Shown here in pieces: positions 6,114-11,269 of a DNA stretch of 11,269 bases. This DNA comes from Actinomycetota bacterium. Its GTDB lineage: Bacteria; Actinomycetota; Actinomycetes; Nanopelagicales; Nanopelagicaceae. Below the pieces are notes generated by a model. That model saw nothing but the letters and a program-made list of their open reading frames with translations. It was not told the origin of the DNA and searched no databases. The position numbers were made by a program, and so were the translations under genes. Location: contig JAPLBI010000015.1 in the NCBI GenBank assembly GCA_026392815.1, positions 1-11,269 on the forward strand, given 5' to 3'. The stretch's first letter is position 1; every line of letters starts with the position of its first letter.

Positions 6114-7353
6114 AAAGCCTCTGATTGCTCTTGCAATCTCAATTGCTATCTCACCGATCACTTTCCTGCCAAACGCTGCCAACGCTGAGACAGTTCCAGC
6201 AACTTTTGCATTTCAAGGAAGTGGCTACGGCCATGGTGTCGGAATGAGTCAGATCGGTGCCAGAGCGAAAGCTTTAGCCGGTGAATCCGCGACCGCTATT
6301 TTGCAGTACTACTACACCGGAACAATTGTTGAAACTGTGACTGATACCCAAATTCTTCGAATTAACCTTGGAAATTTACTCACATCTGCGAAGTTAAGAA
6401 GTGACTCTAAGGGTGCAGAACTTCAACTATTTGCAGGTGATTTAGGTGAAACACAAACGGCCATACCTTTACTTACCTTTCCAAGCAAGACCTCACTCAA
6501 TTTGAATTTAAGTGATGGGCTAATTGCAATTAGTACAACGCGGGGAACTACTACCAAAGCAATTACGACCGGAAGTTCTTTCACTCTACGTTGGTCTGGA
6601 ACTCGCTATCAAGATGGTTCACCAACTGTTATTTCGCTGACAACTAATGGCACAACGAAAAAATATCGCCATGGACAGATTTCCCTCAAAGTAATTAGAG
6701 ATAAAACTTTGGGAAAGCGATTGGCGATTATCAACTCTGTGCGCCTACAAGATGAGTATCTATGGGGGATTGGTGAGGTGCCCTCATCTTGGCCAACCCA
6801 AGCGCTAGAGGCGCAAGCGATCGCATCTAGAACATATGCGTACGCAAAATCTACAAAGATCCGCCCCGCCTGTGATTGCCATTTATACGCAACGATCAGC
6901 GATCAAACCTTTGCTGGTTATTCAAAAGAGAGCGAACCTAGATTTGGGGAAATATGGAAGGCGGCAGTTAACCGAACTGCAGGATCGATAATTACCTACG
7001 AAGGTCGTCCAATTACCGCTTACTTCTCTTCATCATCGGGCGGTACAACAGAAACATCAGAGCACGCCTGGGGTACTGCAACCCCTTACACAGTTAGCGT
7101 TCCTGATAGCGCAAGCGTTGATGTCGCACTTAATCCTCGCTTTGCTTCATGGACCAGAGAAATACCTCAAGCAGTTGTCGCTCAGGCTTTTGCACTTCCG
7201 GATGTTATTTCGTTAACAGTTCTATCAAATAACCCTGCAGGATCGGTCGCGCTAATTCAAGCGATTAGTTCAGATGGATCATTTGCCCTACTTCGCGGTG
7301 AAACTTTTAGAAGCCGTAGCAAACTGCCTTCAGCTTGGTTTTCACTGAAGTAA
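6100..7353 (+). CDS. Secreted SpoIID/LytB-domain protein
   Basis: This is a 417-residue exported protein. It has a basic start, a hydrophobic core and a clear signal peptidase site (ANA-ET, cleavage after residue 29). Directly after the signal lies GYGHGVGMSQIGA (42-54). The central SpoIID core is EVPSSWPTQALEAQAIASRT (226-245), followed by SSSSGGTTETSEHAWG (310-325). SpoIID of Bacillus is a peptidoglycan lytic transglycosylase in engulfment; actinobacterial relatives are present without endospores and probably act on the cell wall. The GHGVGMSQ block here is N-terminal, whereas in B. subtilis SpoIID it is C-terminal. A cysteine pair (C258, C260) could form a disulfide. Its start (ATG 6100, or ATG 6106) overlaps the ATPase gene, so it belongs to the export operon. 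The family assignment is firm; the exact reaction is not. Confidence 0.88.
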   Translation: MRMSKKPLIALAISIAISPITFLPNAANAETVPATFAFQGSGYGHGVGMSQIGARAKALAGESATAILQYYYTGTIVETVTDTQILRINLGNLLTSAKLRSDSKGAELQLFAGDLGETQTAIPLLTFPSKTSLNLNLSDGLIAISTTRGTTTKAITTGSSFTLRWSGTRYQDGSPTVISLTTNGTTKKYRHGQISLKVIRDKTLGKRLAIINSVRLQDEYLWGIGEVPSSWPTQALEAQAIASRTYAYAKSTKIRPACDCHLYATISDQTFAGYSKESEPRFGEIWKAAVNRTAGSIITYEGRPITAYFSSSSGGTTETSEHAWGTATPYTVSVPDSASVDVALNPRFASWTREIPQAVVAQAFALPDVISLTVLSNNPAGSVALIQAISSDGSFALLRGETFRSRSKLPSAWFSLK

Positions 7354-7369
7354 TCTCAATTTTATCTAG

Positions 7370-8305
7370 TTAGTTAGCGTGCAGGATGGAATTCAACCCA
7401 CCCCAAGTACCGGTACGCATTACAACTTCTAAACCACCGGTTAGAGAATTACGACGGAAGAGCAAGTTACTGGCACCAGAAAGAGATGCAGCTTTCACAA
7501 TTTCACCATCTGGAAGTTTTACCTTTGATGCCGCAGTTATATAAGTTCCTGCCTCAATGACGCAGTTGTTGCCAAGTGAAATCCCAAGTCCAGAATTTGC
7601 ACCGAGCAAGCACTTTTCGCCAACTGAGATAACTTCTTTTCCACCACCACTTAGGGTGCCCATAATTGAAGCGCCACCGCCAACATCGCTTCCGTCACCA
7701 ACAACCACGCCCGCTGAAATTCGACCTTCCACCATGGATGTTCCCAAAGTACCAGCGTTAAAGTTAACAAATCCTTCATGCATAACAGTTGTGCCAGAGG
7801 CTAGATGCGCACCTAGCCGCACACGGTCAGCATCTGCAATTCGAACACCAGAAGGAATTACGTAATCAACCATGCGCGGGAATTTATCGACACCGAATAC
7901 TGTGACATGGCCATATTTGTTTCGTAGCGCACCACGAATTAATTCAAATCCTTCAACGGCGCATGGGCCAGCAGAAGTCCAAACAACGTTGGCGAGCAAC
8001 CCGAAGATGCCATCCATAACCGCGCCATGTGGCTTGATTAAGCGATGTGAGAGTAAGTGAAGGCGTAGGTAGGCATCAGCAGCGCTTGTTGGCGCCACGT
8101 TGAGATCAATCTCAATAGATATAACTTCACGTCTAACTTTTCTGACTTCATCTACACCGGCAAGTTCAGCAAGCGCAGTAGATACTTTTGAAGTATTCGC
8201 ACCGAGTGCTGGTTCTGGGAACCAGACATCCAAAAGTGTTTCTCCAGAATAAGTTGCTATTCCGTGGCCAGATGCCAGATGTGGCGAATTTTGCGAAGCA
8301 GACAT
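7370..8305 (-). CDS. dapD: DapD, tetrahydrodipicolinate N-succinyltransferase (actinobacterial type)
   Basis: DapD transfers succinyl from succinyl-CoA to tetrahydrodipicolinate in the succinylase branch of lysine/meso-diaminopimelate synthesis. The 311 residues match the roughly 310-320 of mycobacterial and other actinobacterial DapD, not the 274-residue enterobacterial form. An N-terminal alpha/beta domain includes GIATYSGETLLDVWFPEP. A left-handed beta-helix follows (about 150-270) with hexapeptide-type turns and the conserved stretch HEGFVNFNAGTLGTSMVEGR, then a C-terminal KAASLSGASNLLFRRNS segment. The ATG at 8305 follows a TAGGCT box by six bases. The gene is convergent with the SpoIID gene (16-bp gap, no visible hairpin terminator) and divergent from the LOG gene. 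It supplies the diaminopimelate used in the wall. Confidence 0.96.
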   Translation of the reverse strand: MSASQNSPHLASGHGIATYSGETLLDVWFPEPALGANTSKVSTALAELAGVDEVRKVRREVISIEIDLNVAPTSAADAYLRLHLLSHRLIKPHGAVMDGIFGLLANVVWTSAGPCAVEGFELIRGALRNKYGHVTVFGVDKFPRMVDYVIPSGVRIADADRVRLGAHLASGTTVMHEGFVNFNAGTLGTSMVEGRISAGVVVGDGSDVGGGASIMGTLSGGGKEVISVGEKCLLGANSGLGISLGNNCVIEAGTYITAASKVKLPDGEIVKAASLSGASNLLFRRNSLTGGLEVVMRTGTWGGLNSILHAN

Positions 8306-8311
8306 GCGATA

Positions 8312-8317
8312 AGCCTA
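8312..8317 (-). promoter_or_regulatory. -10 box TAGGCT for leaderless dapD
   Basis: On the minus strand TAGGCT is followed by six bases and then ATG (8305). There is no Shine-Dalgarno sequence. The spacing is identical to that at the LCP gene. It lies 16 bp from the opposite-strand -10 box of the LOG gene, so the two promoters are back to back in a 41-bp gap. Confidence 0.55.
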
Positions 8318-8333
8318 ACCCCTATCCTTCCCC

Positions 8334-8339
8334 TATTCT
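8334..8339 (+). promoter_or_regulatory. -10 box TATTCT for leaderless LOG-family gene
   Basis: TATTCT ends seven bases before the ATG at 8347, with no purine-rich ribosome site between. This supports the ATG at 8347 as the start. Upstream extension of the frame would run through the divergent dapD gene and promoter. Confidence 0.55.
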
Positions 8340-8346
8340 TTGCCAC

Positions 8347-8895
8347 ATGCGTATCGCCGTTTACTGTTCTTCATCCCTTGCCATCGATCCCAAATACATC
8401 GACCTGGCTCATTCGTTGGGTGCAGGAATTGCCGCTCGCTCTTGGGAATTAGTCTCAGGTGGTGGACATATTTCGGCGATGGGAGCGGTATCCCGCGGTG
8501 CACGCGAGTCCGGTGGCAAAACTATCGGAGTCATCCCGCAGCGCTTAGTAGATATTGAATTTGCCGATAAAGAGTGCGATGAACTGCACGTCGTGGATTC
8601 GATGCGCAATCGAAAGGCGATGATTGAAGATCTTTCCGATGCATTTATTGCGCTACCTGGTGGCATCGGAACGCTGGAAGAGCTCTTTGAAATTTGGGTT
8701 GGGCGATTCTTAAAGTTTCACACTAAGCCAGTCATTGTTTTAGATCCTTATGATTTATATGCTCCGCTTGCTACCTTGATTGATCATCTAGAAGAGCATG
8801 GTTTTGTAAAGCCAGGGCAGCGAGAGCTTCTACATTGGGCAAAGAGCGTTGACCAAGCGTTGGATATCGCAACTAATAACTCCAGTAGTAAGTAG
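8347..8895 (+). CDS. LOG-family nucleoside 5'-monophosphate phosphoribohydrolase (TIGR00730)
   Basis: LOG-family enzymes cleave the N-glycosidic bond of (modified) AMP-type nucleotides, releasing the base and ribose 5-phosphate. The 182-residue Rossmann-fold protein has MRIAVYCSSS, a glycine loop VSGGG (36-40), the conserved SMRNRKAMI (85-93, catalytic Arg region) and PGGIGTLEE (104-112), whose glutamate is part of the active site. The old label 'lysine decarboxylase' for this family is wrong. I chose ATG 8347 because family members start with this M-x-(I/V)-A-V-Y-C strand and a -10 box sits just upstream. The frame stays open further upstream, but that part lies across dapD. In M. tuberculosis a LOG protein (Rv1205) also lies near dapD. 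The gene ends 9 bp before the SRPBCC gene. Confidence 0.9.
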   Translation: MRIAVYCSSSLAIDPKYIDLAHSLGAGIAARSWELVSGGGHISAMGAVSRGARESGGKTIGVIPQRLVDIEFADKECDELHVVDSMRNRKAMIEDLSDAFIALPGGIGTLEELFEIWVGRFLKFHTKPVIVLDPYDLYAPLATLIDHLEEHGFVKPGQRELLHWAKSVDQALDIATNNSSSK

Positions 8896-8904
8896 AGCGA
8901 GCAA

Positions 8905-9360
8905 ATGTCTAACACACTTAGAATCACAATTACTTTGCCATGCTCTCAAGAACGGGCTTGGGCGGCGATCGCGGATTGGGAATCACAGGGAAACTGGATG
9001 CTGCAAACTAAAGTTTGGGTTACTTCACAAATTCGCGAAGGCGCTGGAACTTCGATCTCAGCATTTACAGGTCCGCTCTATAAGTTCTATCCGAAGTTTT
9101 CATCGCTTGGTCTTTTGGACACCATGGTTGTAACAAAGTGGCAACCACCTGAGATTTGCGATGTAGTGCACACGGGAAAAGTTCTTAAAGGAACCGGTTC
9201 ATTTGTACTTTCACCGATTAACTCCACATCAACAAAATTCAATTGGTCAGAGACAATTGAGTGTTCTCGCTTAAAGTTTCTAGCGATCGCACCGTTTCTC
9301 TGGGTTGGGGTGCGAATCTCATTGGCTCGCCTCTCCACATCACTGCGCCCACGCGAGTAA
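8905..9360 (+). CDS. SRPBCC (START/Bet v1-like) family protein
   Basis: This is a 151-residue protein of the SRPBCC superfamily, small helix-grip folds with a deep cavity for hydrophobic ligands. It has the usual order: a first strand LRITITLPCSQERAW, AIADWESQGNWM, the GAGTSISAFTGP turn, then LDTMVVTKWQPPEICDVVHTGKVLKGTGSF, a pattern frequent in actinobacterial members. The last strand and long helix follow (FNWSETIE, FLWVGVRISLARL). The ligand and function are unknown; names such as 'polyketide cyclase' or 'dimerase' are only family labels. It begins 9 bp after the LOG stop with a weak agag ribosome site and is probably cotranscribed with it. Its TAA stop is also part of the -10 box proposed for the next gene. 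Confidence 0.82.
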   Translation: MSNTLRITITLPCSQERAWAAIADWESQGNWMLQTKVWVTSQIREGAGTSISAFTGPLYKFYPKFSSLGLLDTMVVTKWQPPEICDVVHTGKVLKGTGSFVLSPINSTSTKFNWSETIECSRLKFLAIAPFLWVGVRISLARLSTSLRPRE

Positions 9361-9363
9361 CCT
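9358..9363 (+). promoter_or_regulatory. -10 box TAACCT for leaderless sigma-4-like gene, overlapping SRPBCC stop
   Basis: TAACCT contains the TAA stop of the SRPBCC gene and ends seven bases before the ATG at 9371. The bases between (tggggct) contain no good Shine-Dalgarno sequence at a workable distance. The arrangement fits a leaderless start whose -10 box reuses a stop codon. Confidence 0.45.
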
Positions 9364-9370
9364 TGGGGCT

Positions 9371-9565
9371 ATGACTGCGCCCCTTACCTTGGCTGAGGCC
9401 TTGGCGCAGTTGCCCGAGGAGGAGCGGATAATCCTCTCGCTCCATTACCTTCGCCAGATGGCGGTCAGCGATATCGCCACCCTTTTAGGCGTTCCTGAAA
9501 AATCGGTCTCAACCGTCATGGCTTCTGGAAAAACTCGCATCACCGCCCTGCTTGGAATGGGCTAA
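9371..9565 (+). CDS. Stand-alone sigma-70 region 4-like HTH protein (64 aa)
   Basis: This 64-residue protein consists almost wholly of a sigma region 4-type helix-turn-helix. LPEEERIILSLHYLRQMAVS resembles the helices that open region 4.1/4.2, IATLLGVPEKSVSTVMASGK (35-54) the recognition HTH, and KTRITALL the final helix. In full sigma factors this domain contacts the -35 element and the RNAP beta flap; regions 2 and 3 are absent here. It may bind DNA or RNA polymerase on its own as a small regulator, but that is inference. I chose ATG 9371, not the in-frame ATG at 9305, because the longer form would lie inside the SRPBCC gene and add a tail unlike the family. It lies between SRPBCC and DUF3117. 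Confidence 0.75.
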   Translation: MTAPLTLAEALAQLPEEERIILSLHYLRQMAVSDIATLLGVPEKSVSTVMASGKTRITALLGMG

Positions 9566-9670
9566 TTGCGCCTCCGATTTCATACTCAGCCAGTTCTGCG
9601 AGATACTTCTCCTCTTAAGTAACCAACGGCGCAATCTAGCCGACATTTATGTATCAAAGGAGTTCTCCCC
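9566..9670. other. Longest intergenic region (105 bp) before the DUF3117 gene
   Basis: No open frame of note lies here. An 8-bp inverted repeat (attgcgcc at 9565-9572 and ggcgcaat at 9628-9635) encloses 55 bp, and a small 5-bp hairpin (tactt/aagta, 9604-9608 and 9617-9621) sits within it. Neither is a convincing terminator, as there is no T-run. The stretch should hold the promoter of the DUF3117 gene, but I cannot place a -10 box with confidence. Confidence 0.5.
9656..9662 (+). promoter_or_regulatory. Strong Shine-Dalgarno sequence AAAGGAG for DUF3117
   Basis: AAAGGAG lies eight bases before the ATG at 9671 and is the clearest ribosome-binding site in the window. It contrasts with the leaderless-type starts of most neighbouring genes and suggests high, leadered expression of this small protein. 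It also fixes the start over the later in-frame ATG codons. Confidence 0.85.
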
Positions 9671-9850
9671 ATGGCAGCCATGAAACCCCGTACTGGTGAT
9701 GGACCCATGGAAGTAACCAAGGAAGCGCGCTCGTTAGTTATGCGTATTCCGCTAGAAGGTGGCGGCCGCCTTGTCGTCGAACTCAACCCCCAAGAAGCAA
9801 ATAATCTCAGCGCCGCCCTTGAAGCAGCTGTAGCACTTATCAAGAAGTAA
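9671..9850 (+). CDS. DUF3117 family small protein (59 aa)
   Basis: This 59-residue protein starts MAAMKPRTGDGPMEVTKEAR and continues through MRIPLEGGGRLVVELNPQEA to a short helix ending IKK. This matches the DUF3117 family, highly conserved across Actinobacteria and including M. tuberculosis Rv1211, which has been described as calmodulin-like. The role is not established. The protein is full length: conserved N-terminus, strand-rich middle with the glycine turn EGGG, and C-terminal helix. It has the strongest Shine-Dalgarno sequence of the window. Its 3' end is 9 bp before the pepA start, so the two are probably cotranscribed. In M. tuberculosis the family member lies downstream of dapD and a LOG gene, as here. 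Confidence 0.93.
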   Translation: MAAMKPRTGDGPMEVTKEARSLVMRIPLEGGGRLVVELNPQEANNLSAALEAAVALIKK

Positions 9851-9859
9851 GTAACTCTT

Positions 9860-11269
9860 GTGCTTCAGCCGATTGCTGTAGACCTTAAATCTTTATCTGA
9901 TGCGCTCGCTGATGCGCAATCAATCGCAATTGGGTTTACGCAAGCGAGTAAAAATCCAGAGAAAAAACTAGAGAAAAATCTAGAAAAAGAAGTAAAACCG
10001 GAATACAACTTCCCGTCTCACCTTAAGTTAATTGAAAAATTAGAAGAAACTTTTGAGATAGACCTGCGCGATGAATTGGCCTTCTTCGCGGCAACTGGAA
10101 AAGCTGGCGAAATTTTTGAAATTCCTGTTTCATCAAATCACTTTGCTGCCGATCGAATTCTCTTAATCGGACTTGGTGATGAAACAACTTCTGCGATACG
10201 TCAAGCAGGCGCCGCTCTTGGAAGAAAAGGTCGGGGCAAAGCGGTAACAATCGCATCGCTCTGTGTCTCTGACAACCAGCAGTTAAAAGCTTTTGCAATT
10301 TCGACACAACTGGGCGCTTATATTTGGACACAGAAAACAGGGCCAACTCAAGAGATTCCACTCTTTCTATTTCATACAGATTCCCCAGCGGCAATTAATG
10401 ATGCTTCAATGATCGCAAACGCCATTTCTCGCACTAGAGATCTGATTCATACCCCATCAAATATTAAGACCCCGCTCTGGCTCGCAGATGAAGCGGTGAA
10501 GATCGCCGCCGACAACGGCCTAGAGATAAAGGTTTTAGCAGGTAAAGATTTGGCAGAATTCGGCGGTTTACGTGCAGTCGGAAATTCATCACCAAAGCCC
10601 GGACCACGTTTCGTTCAAATCTCATATCACCCAAAGGGTAAGAAGAAATCTGCCGGAATACTTCCGCACGTTGTAATTGTCGGTAAAGGAATCACATTTG
10701 ATACTGGCGGTGTATCTCTAAAGCGCCCTTACGAATTTATGACAGCGATGAAATCCGATATGGCTGGCTCTGCTGCGGCGTTAGGCGCTATCTCTGCTCT
10801 TCCATATTTCCAGCCGCAAGTACAAGTAACAGTATTGATGATGCTCGCCGAAAATGCGCTATCTGGTACTTCCCAACGTCCAAGTGATGTCATTACCCAC
10901 TACGGTGGCAAGACCGTTGAAGTATTAGATACAGATGCAGAAGGTCGTCTAGTGCTTGCCGATGGCATGGCCTATGCCGATATAAATTTAAACCCTGATT
11001 ACCTAATCGATATTGCAACACTTACTGGCGCAGCAACACTTGGCTTAGGTAGACAACACGCTGCGATGTATACGCGAGATGAGAAAGTAGCCAAGAGTTT
11101 TTCAGAAGCGGGGGAGCGATCCGGAGACCGCGTCTGGCATATGCCGTTGGTAGATGACTATAAGGAAGCTCTGGAAAGTCCAATTGCAGATTTAAGCCAC
11201 ATCACATCGAAGAAACATTTCAGTGCAGGCTCGGTCACTGCAGCTCTCTTTCTAGAGCACTTTGCCGGG
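9860..11269 (+). CDS. pepA: PepA, leucyl aminopeptidase family M17 (3' end outside window)
   Basis: M17 aminopeptidases are cytosolic, two-metal, hexameric enzymes that remove N-terminal residues in peptide turnover. The frame is open from GTG 9860 to the end of the window (470 codons), lacking only the last few tens of residues. Catalytic-domain landmarks are GKGITFDTGG with K276 and D281, K288 in VSLKRP, MKSDMAGSAAA with D300, and DTDAEGR with D359, E361 and catalytic Arg363. The usual first residue of the NTDAEGR signature is Asn, here Asp357. YLIDIATLTGA and FSAGSVTAA(L)F follow. An N-terminal lysine/glutamate-rich stretch (residues 31-46) contains three copies of a four-residue unit. The start is the first GTG after the DUF3117 stop; no strong ribosome site is visible, so a slightly later start is possible. 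Confidence 0.93.
   Translation, partial: MLQPIAVDLKSLSDALADAQSIAIGFTQASKNPEKKLEKNLEKEVKPEYNFPSHLKLIEKLEETFEIDLRDELAFFAATGKAGEIFEIPVSSNHFAADRILLIGLGDETTSAIRQAGAALGRKGRGKAVTIASLCVSDNQQLKAFAISTQLGAYIWTQKTGPTQEIPLFLFHTDSPAAINDASMIANAISRTRDLIHTPSNIKTPLWLADEAVKIAADNGLEIKVLAGKDLAEFGGLRAVGNSSPKPGPRFVQISYHPKGKKKSAGILPHVVIVGKGITFDTGGVSLKRPYEFMTAMKSDMAGSAAALGAISALPYFQPQVQVTVLMMLAENALSGTSQRPSDVITHYGGKTVEVLDTDAEGRLVLADGMAYADINLNPDYLIDIATLTGAATLGLGRQHAAMYTRDEKVAKSFSEAGERSGDRVWHMPLVDDYKEALESPIADLSHITSKKHFSAGSVTAALFLEHFAG
9956..9991 (+). repeat. Three imperfect 12-bp tandem units in the pepA N-terminus
   Basis: Three successive 12-base units, ccagagaaaaaa, ctagagaaaaat and ctagaaaaagaa, code for PEKK, LEKN and LEKE. 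They form a charged, probably helical insertion ahead of the conserved M17 N-terminal domain. This is consistent with recent slippage expansion that kept the frame. Confidence 0.7.

Noticed and set aside
7557..8060. Two plus-strand frames of 102 and 62 codons antisense to dapD
   Set aside because: They are proline/serine/threonine-rich shadows of a well-conserved gene on the other strand, with no start signals.
8188..8346. Upstream extension of the LOG-family gene to an ATG at 8188
   Set aside because: It would run antisense through the dapD 5' end and across the promoter gap. The family N-terminus and the -10 box point to ATG 8347.
8347..8895. Annotation of the LOG protein as lysine decarboxylase
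   Set aside because: It is a historical misannotation. The PGGxGTxxE motif is that of nucleotide phosphoribohydrolases, and no PLP-binding features are present.
9305..9370. Longer start for the sigma-4-like gene at 9305
   Set aside because: The added 22 residues lie wholly inside the SRPBCC gene in another frame and have no resemblance to the HTH family. ATG 9371 follows a -10 box.
9565..9635. Inverted repeat attgcgcc/ggcgcaat as a terminator or small RNA
   Set aside because: The eight-base arms are 55 bp apart with no T-run and no stable inner stem. Chance occurrence at this length is not remote.
10023..10394. 123-codon minus-strand frame opposite pepA
   Set aside because: It is antisense to the intact pepA frame, which carries all M17 motifs downstream in the same reading frame.
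1..11269. Defence system, prophage, insertion sequence, CRISPR or integron
   Set aside because: No transposase, integrase, nuclease, reverse transcriptase or regular repeat array is visible on either strand. Apart from the ugd break the window is housekeeping and envelope genes.

Overview
The window looks like chromosomal DNA from a low-GC, streamlined actinobacterium. A freshwater acI/Nanopelagicales-type lineage is my best inference, not a proof. The evidence is an actinobacterial-type DapD, a DUF3117 protein starting MAAMKPRTGDGP (a family found in Actinobacteria), an actinobacterial SRPBCC protein, moderate GC by eye, intergenic gaps mostly of 0-40 bp, and many genes that start directly after a TANNNT -10 box with no Shine-Dalgarno sequence. 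There is no rRNA, tRNA, CRISPR array, phage gene or transposase. No gene-free stretch exceeds about 105 bp.

Region 1 (1-1216, + strand) is the end of purK overlapping purE, the two-step carboxylation of AIR in purine synthesis. Region 2 (1220-3461, - strand) runs convergent to purE. It holds a LytR-CpsA-Psr (LCP) ligase gene followed by a UDP-glucose 6-dehydrogenase gene. Region 3 (3498-7353, + strand) is a tight run: a family 2 glycosyltransferase, an ABC-2 polysaccharide-export permease, its ATPase and a secreted SpoIID/LytB-domain protein. Regions 2 and 3 together look like a cell-envelope glycan locus: sugar-nucleotide supply (Ugd), assembly (GT), export (ABC pair), attachment to the wall (LCP) and a peptidoglycan-associated factor (SpoIID). 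Region 4 (7370-11269) has dapD on the minus strand, then on the plus strand a LOG-family nucleotide phosphoribohydrolase, an SRPBCC protein, a 64-residue free-standing sigma region 4-like protein, DUF3117, and leucyl aminopeptidase (pepA), which runs off the end. The order dapD - LOG - DUF3117 recalls the Mycobacterium tuberculosis Rv1201c-Rv1211 neighbourhood.

The most striking observation is at the 3' end of ugd. The reading frame breaks right after the conserved DSPALDI motif. The sequence at the break (1259-1301) is an exact 43-bp copy of an internal piece of purK (443-485). Beyond it, in another frame, lies the true UGDH C-terminus (EWRAAGWRVHALGRSD, stop at 1220-1222). So roughly 80-odd codons of the UDP-binding domain have been replaced by a purK-templated insertion, or an amplification/assembly chimera imitates one. 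The second theme is pervasive leaderless-type gene starts. I found no convincing wholly new system.
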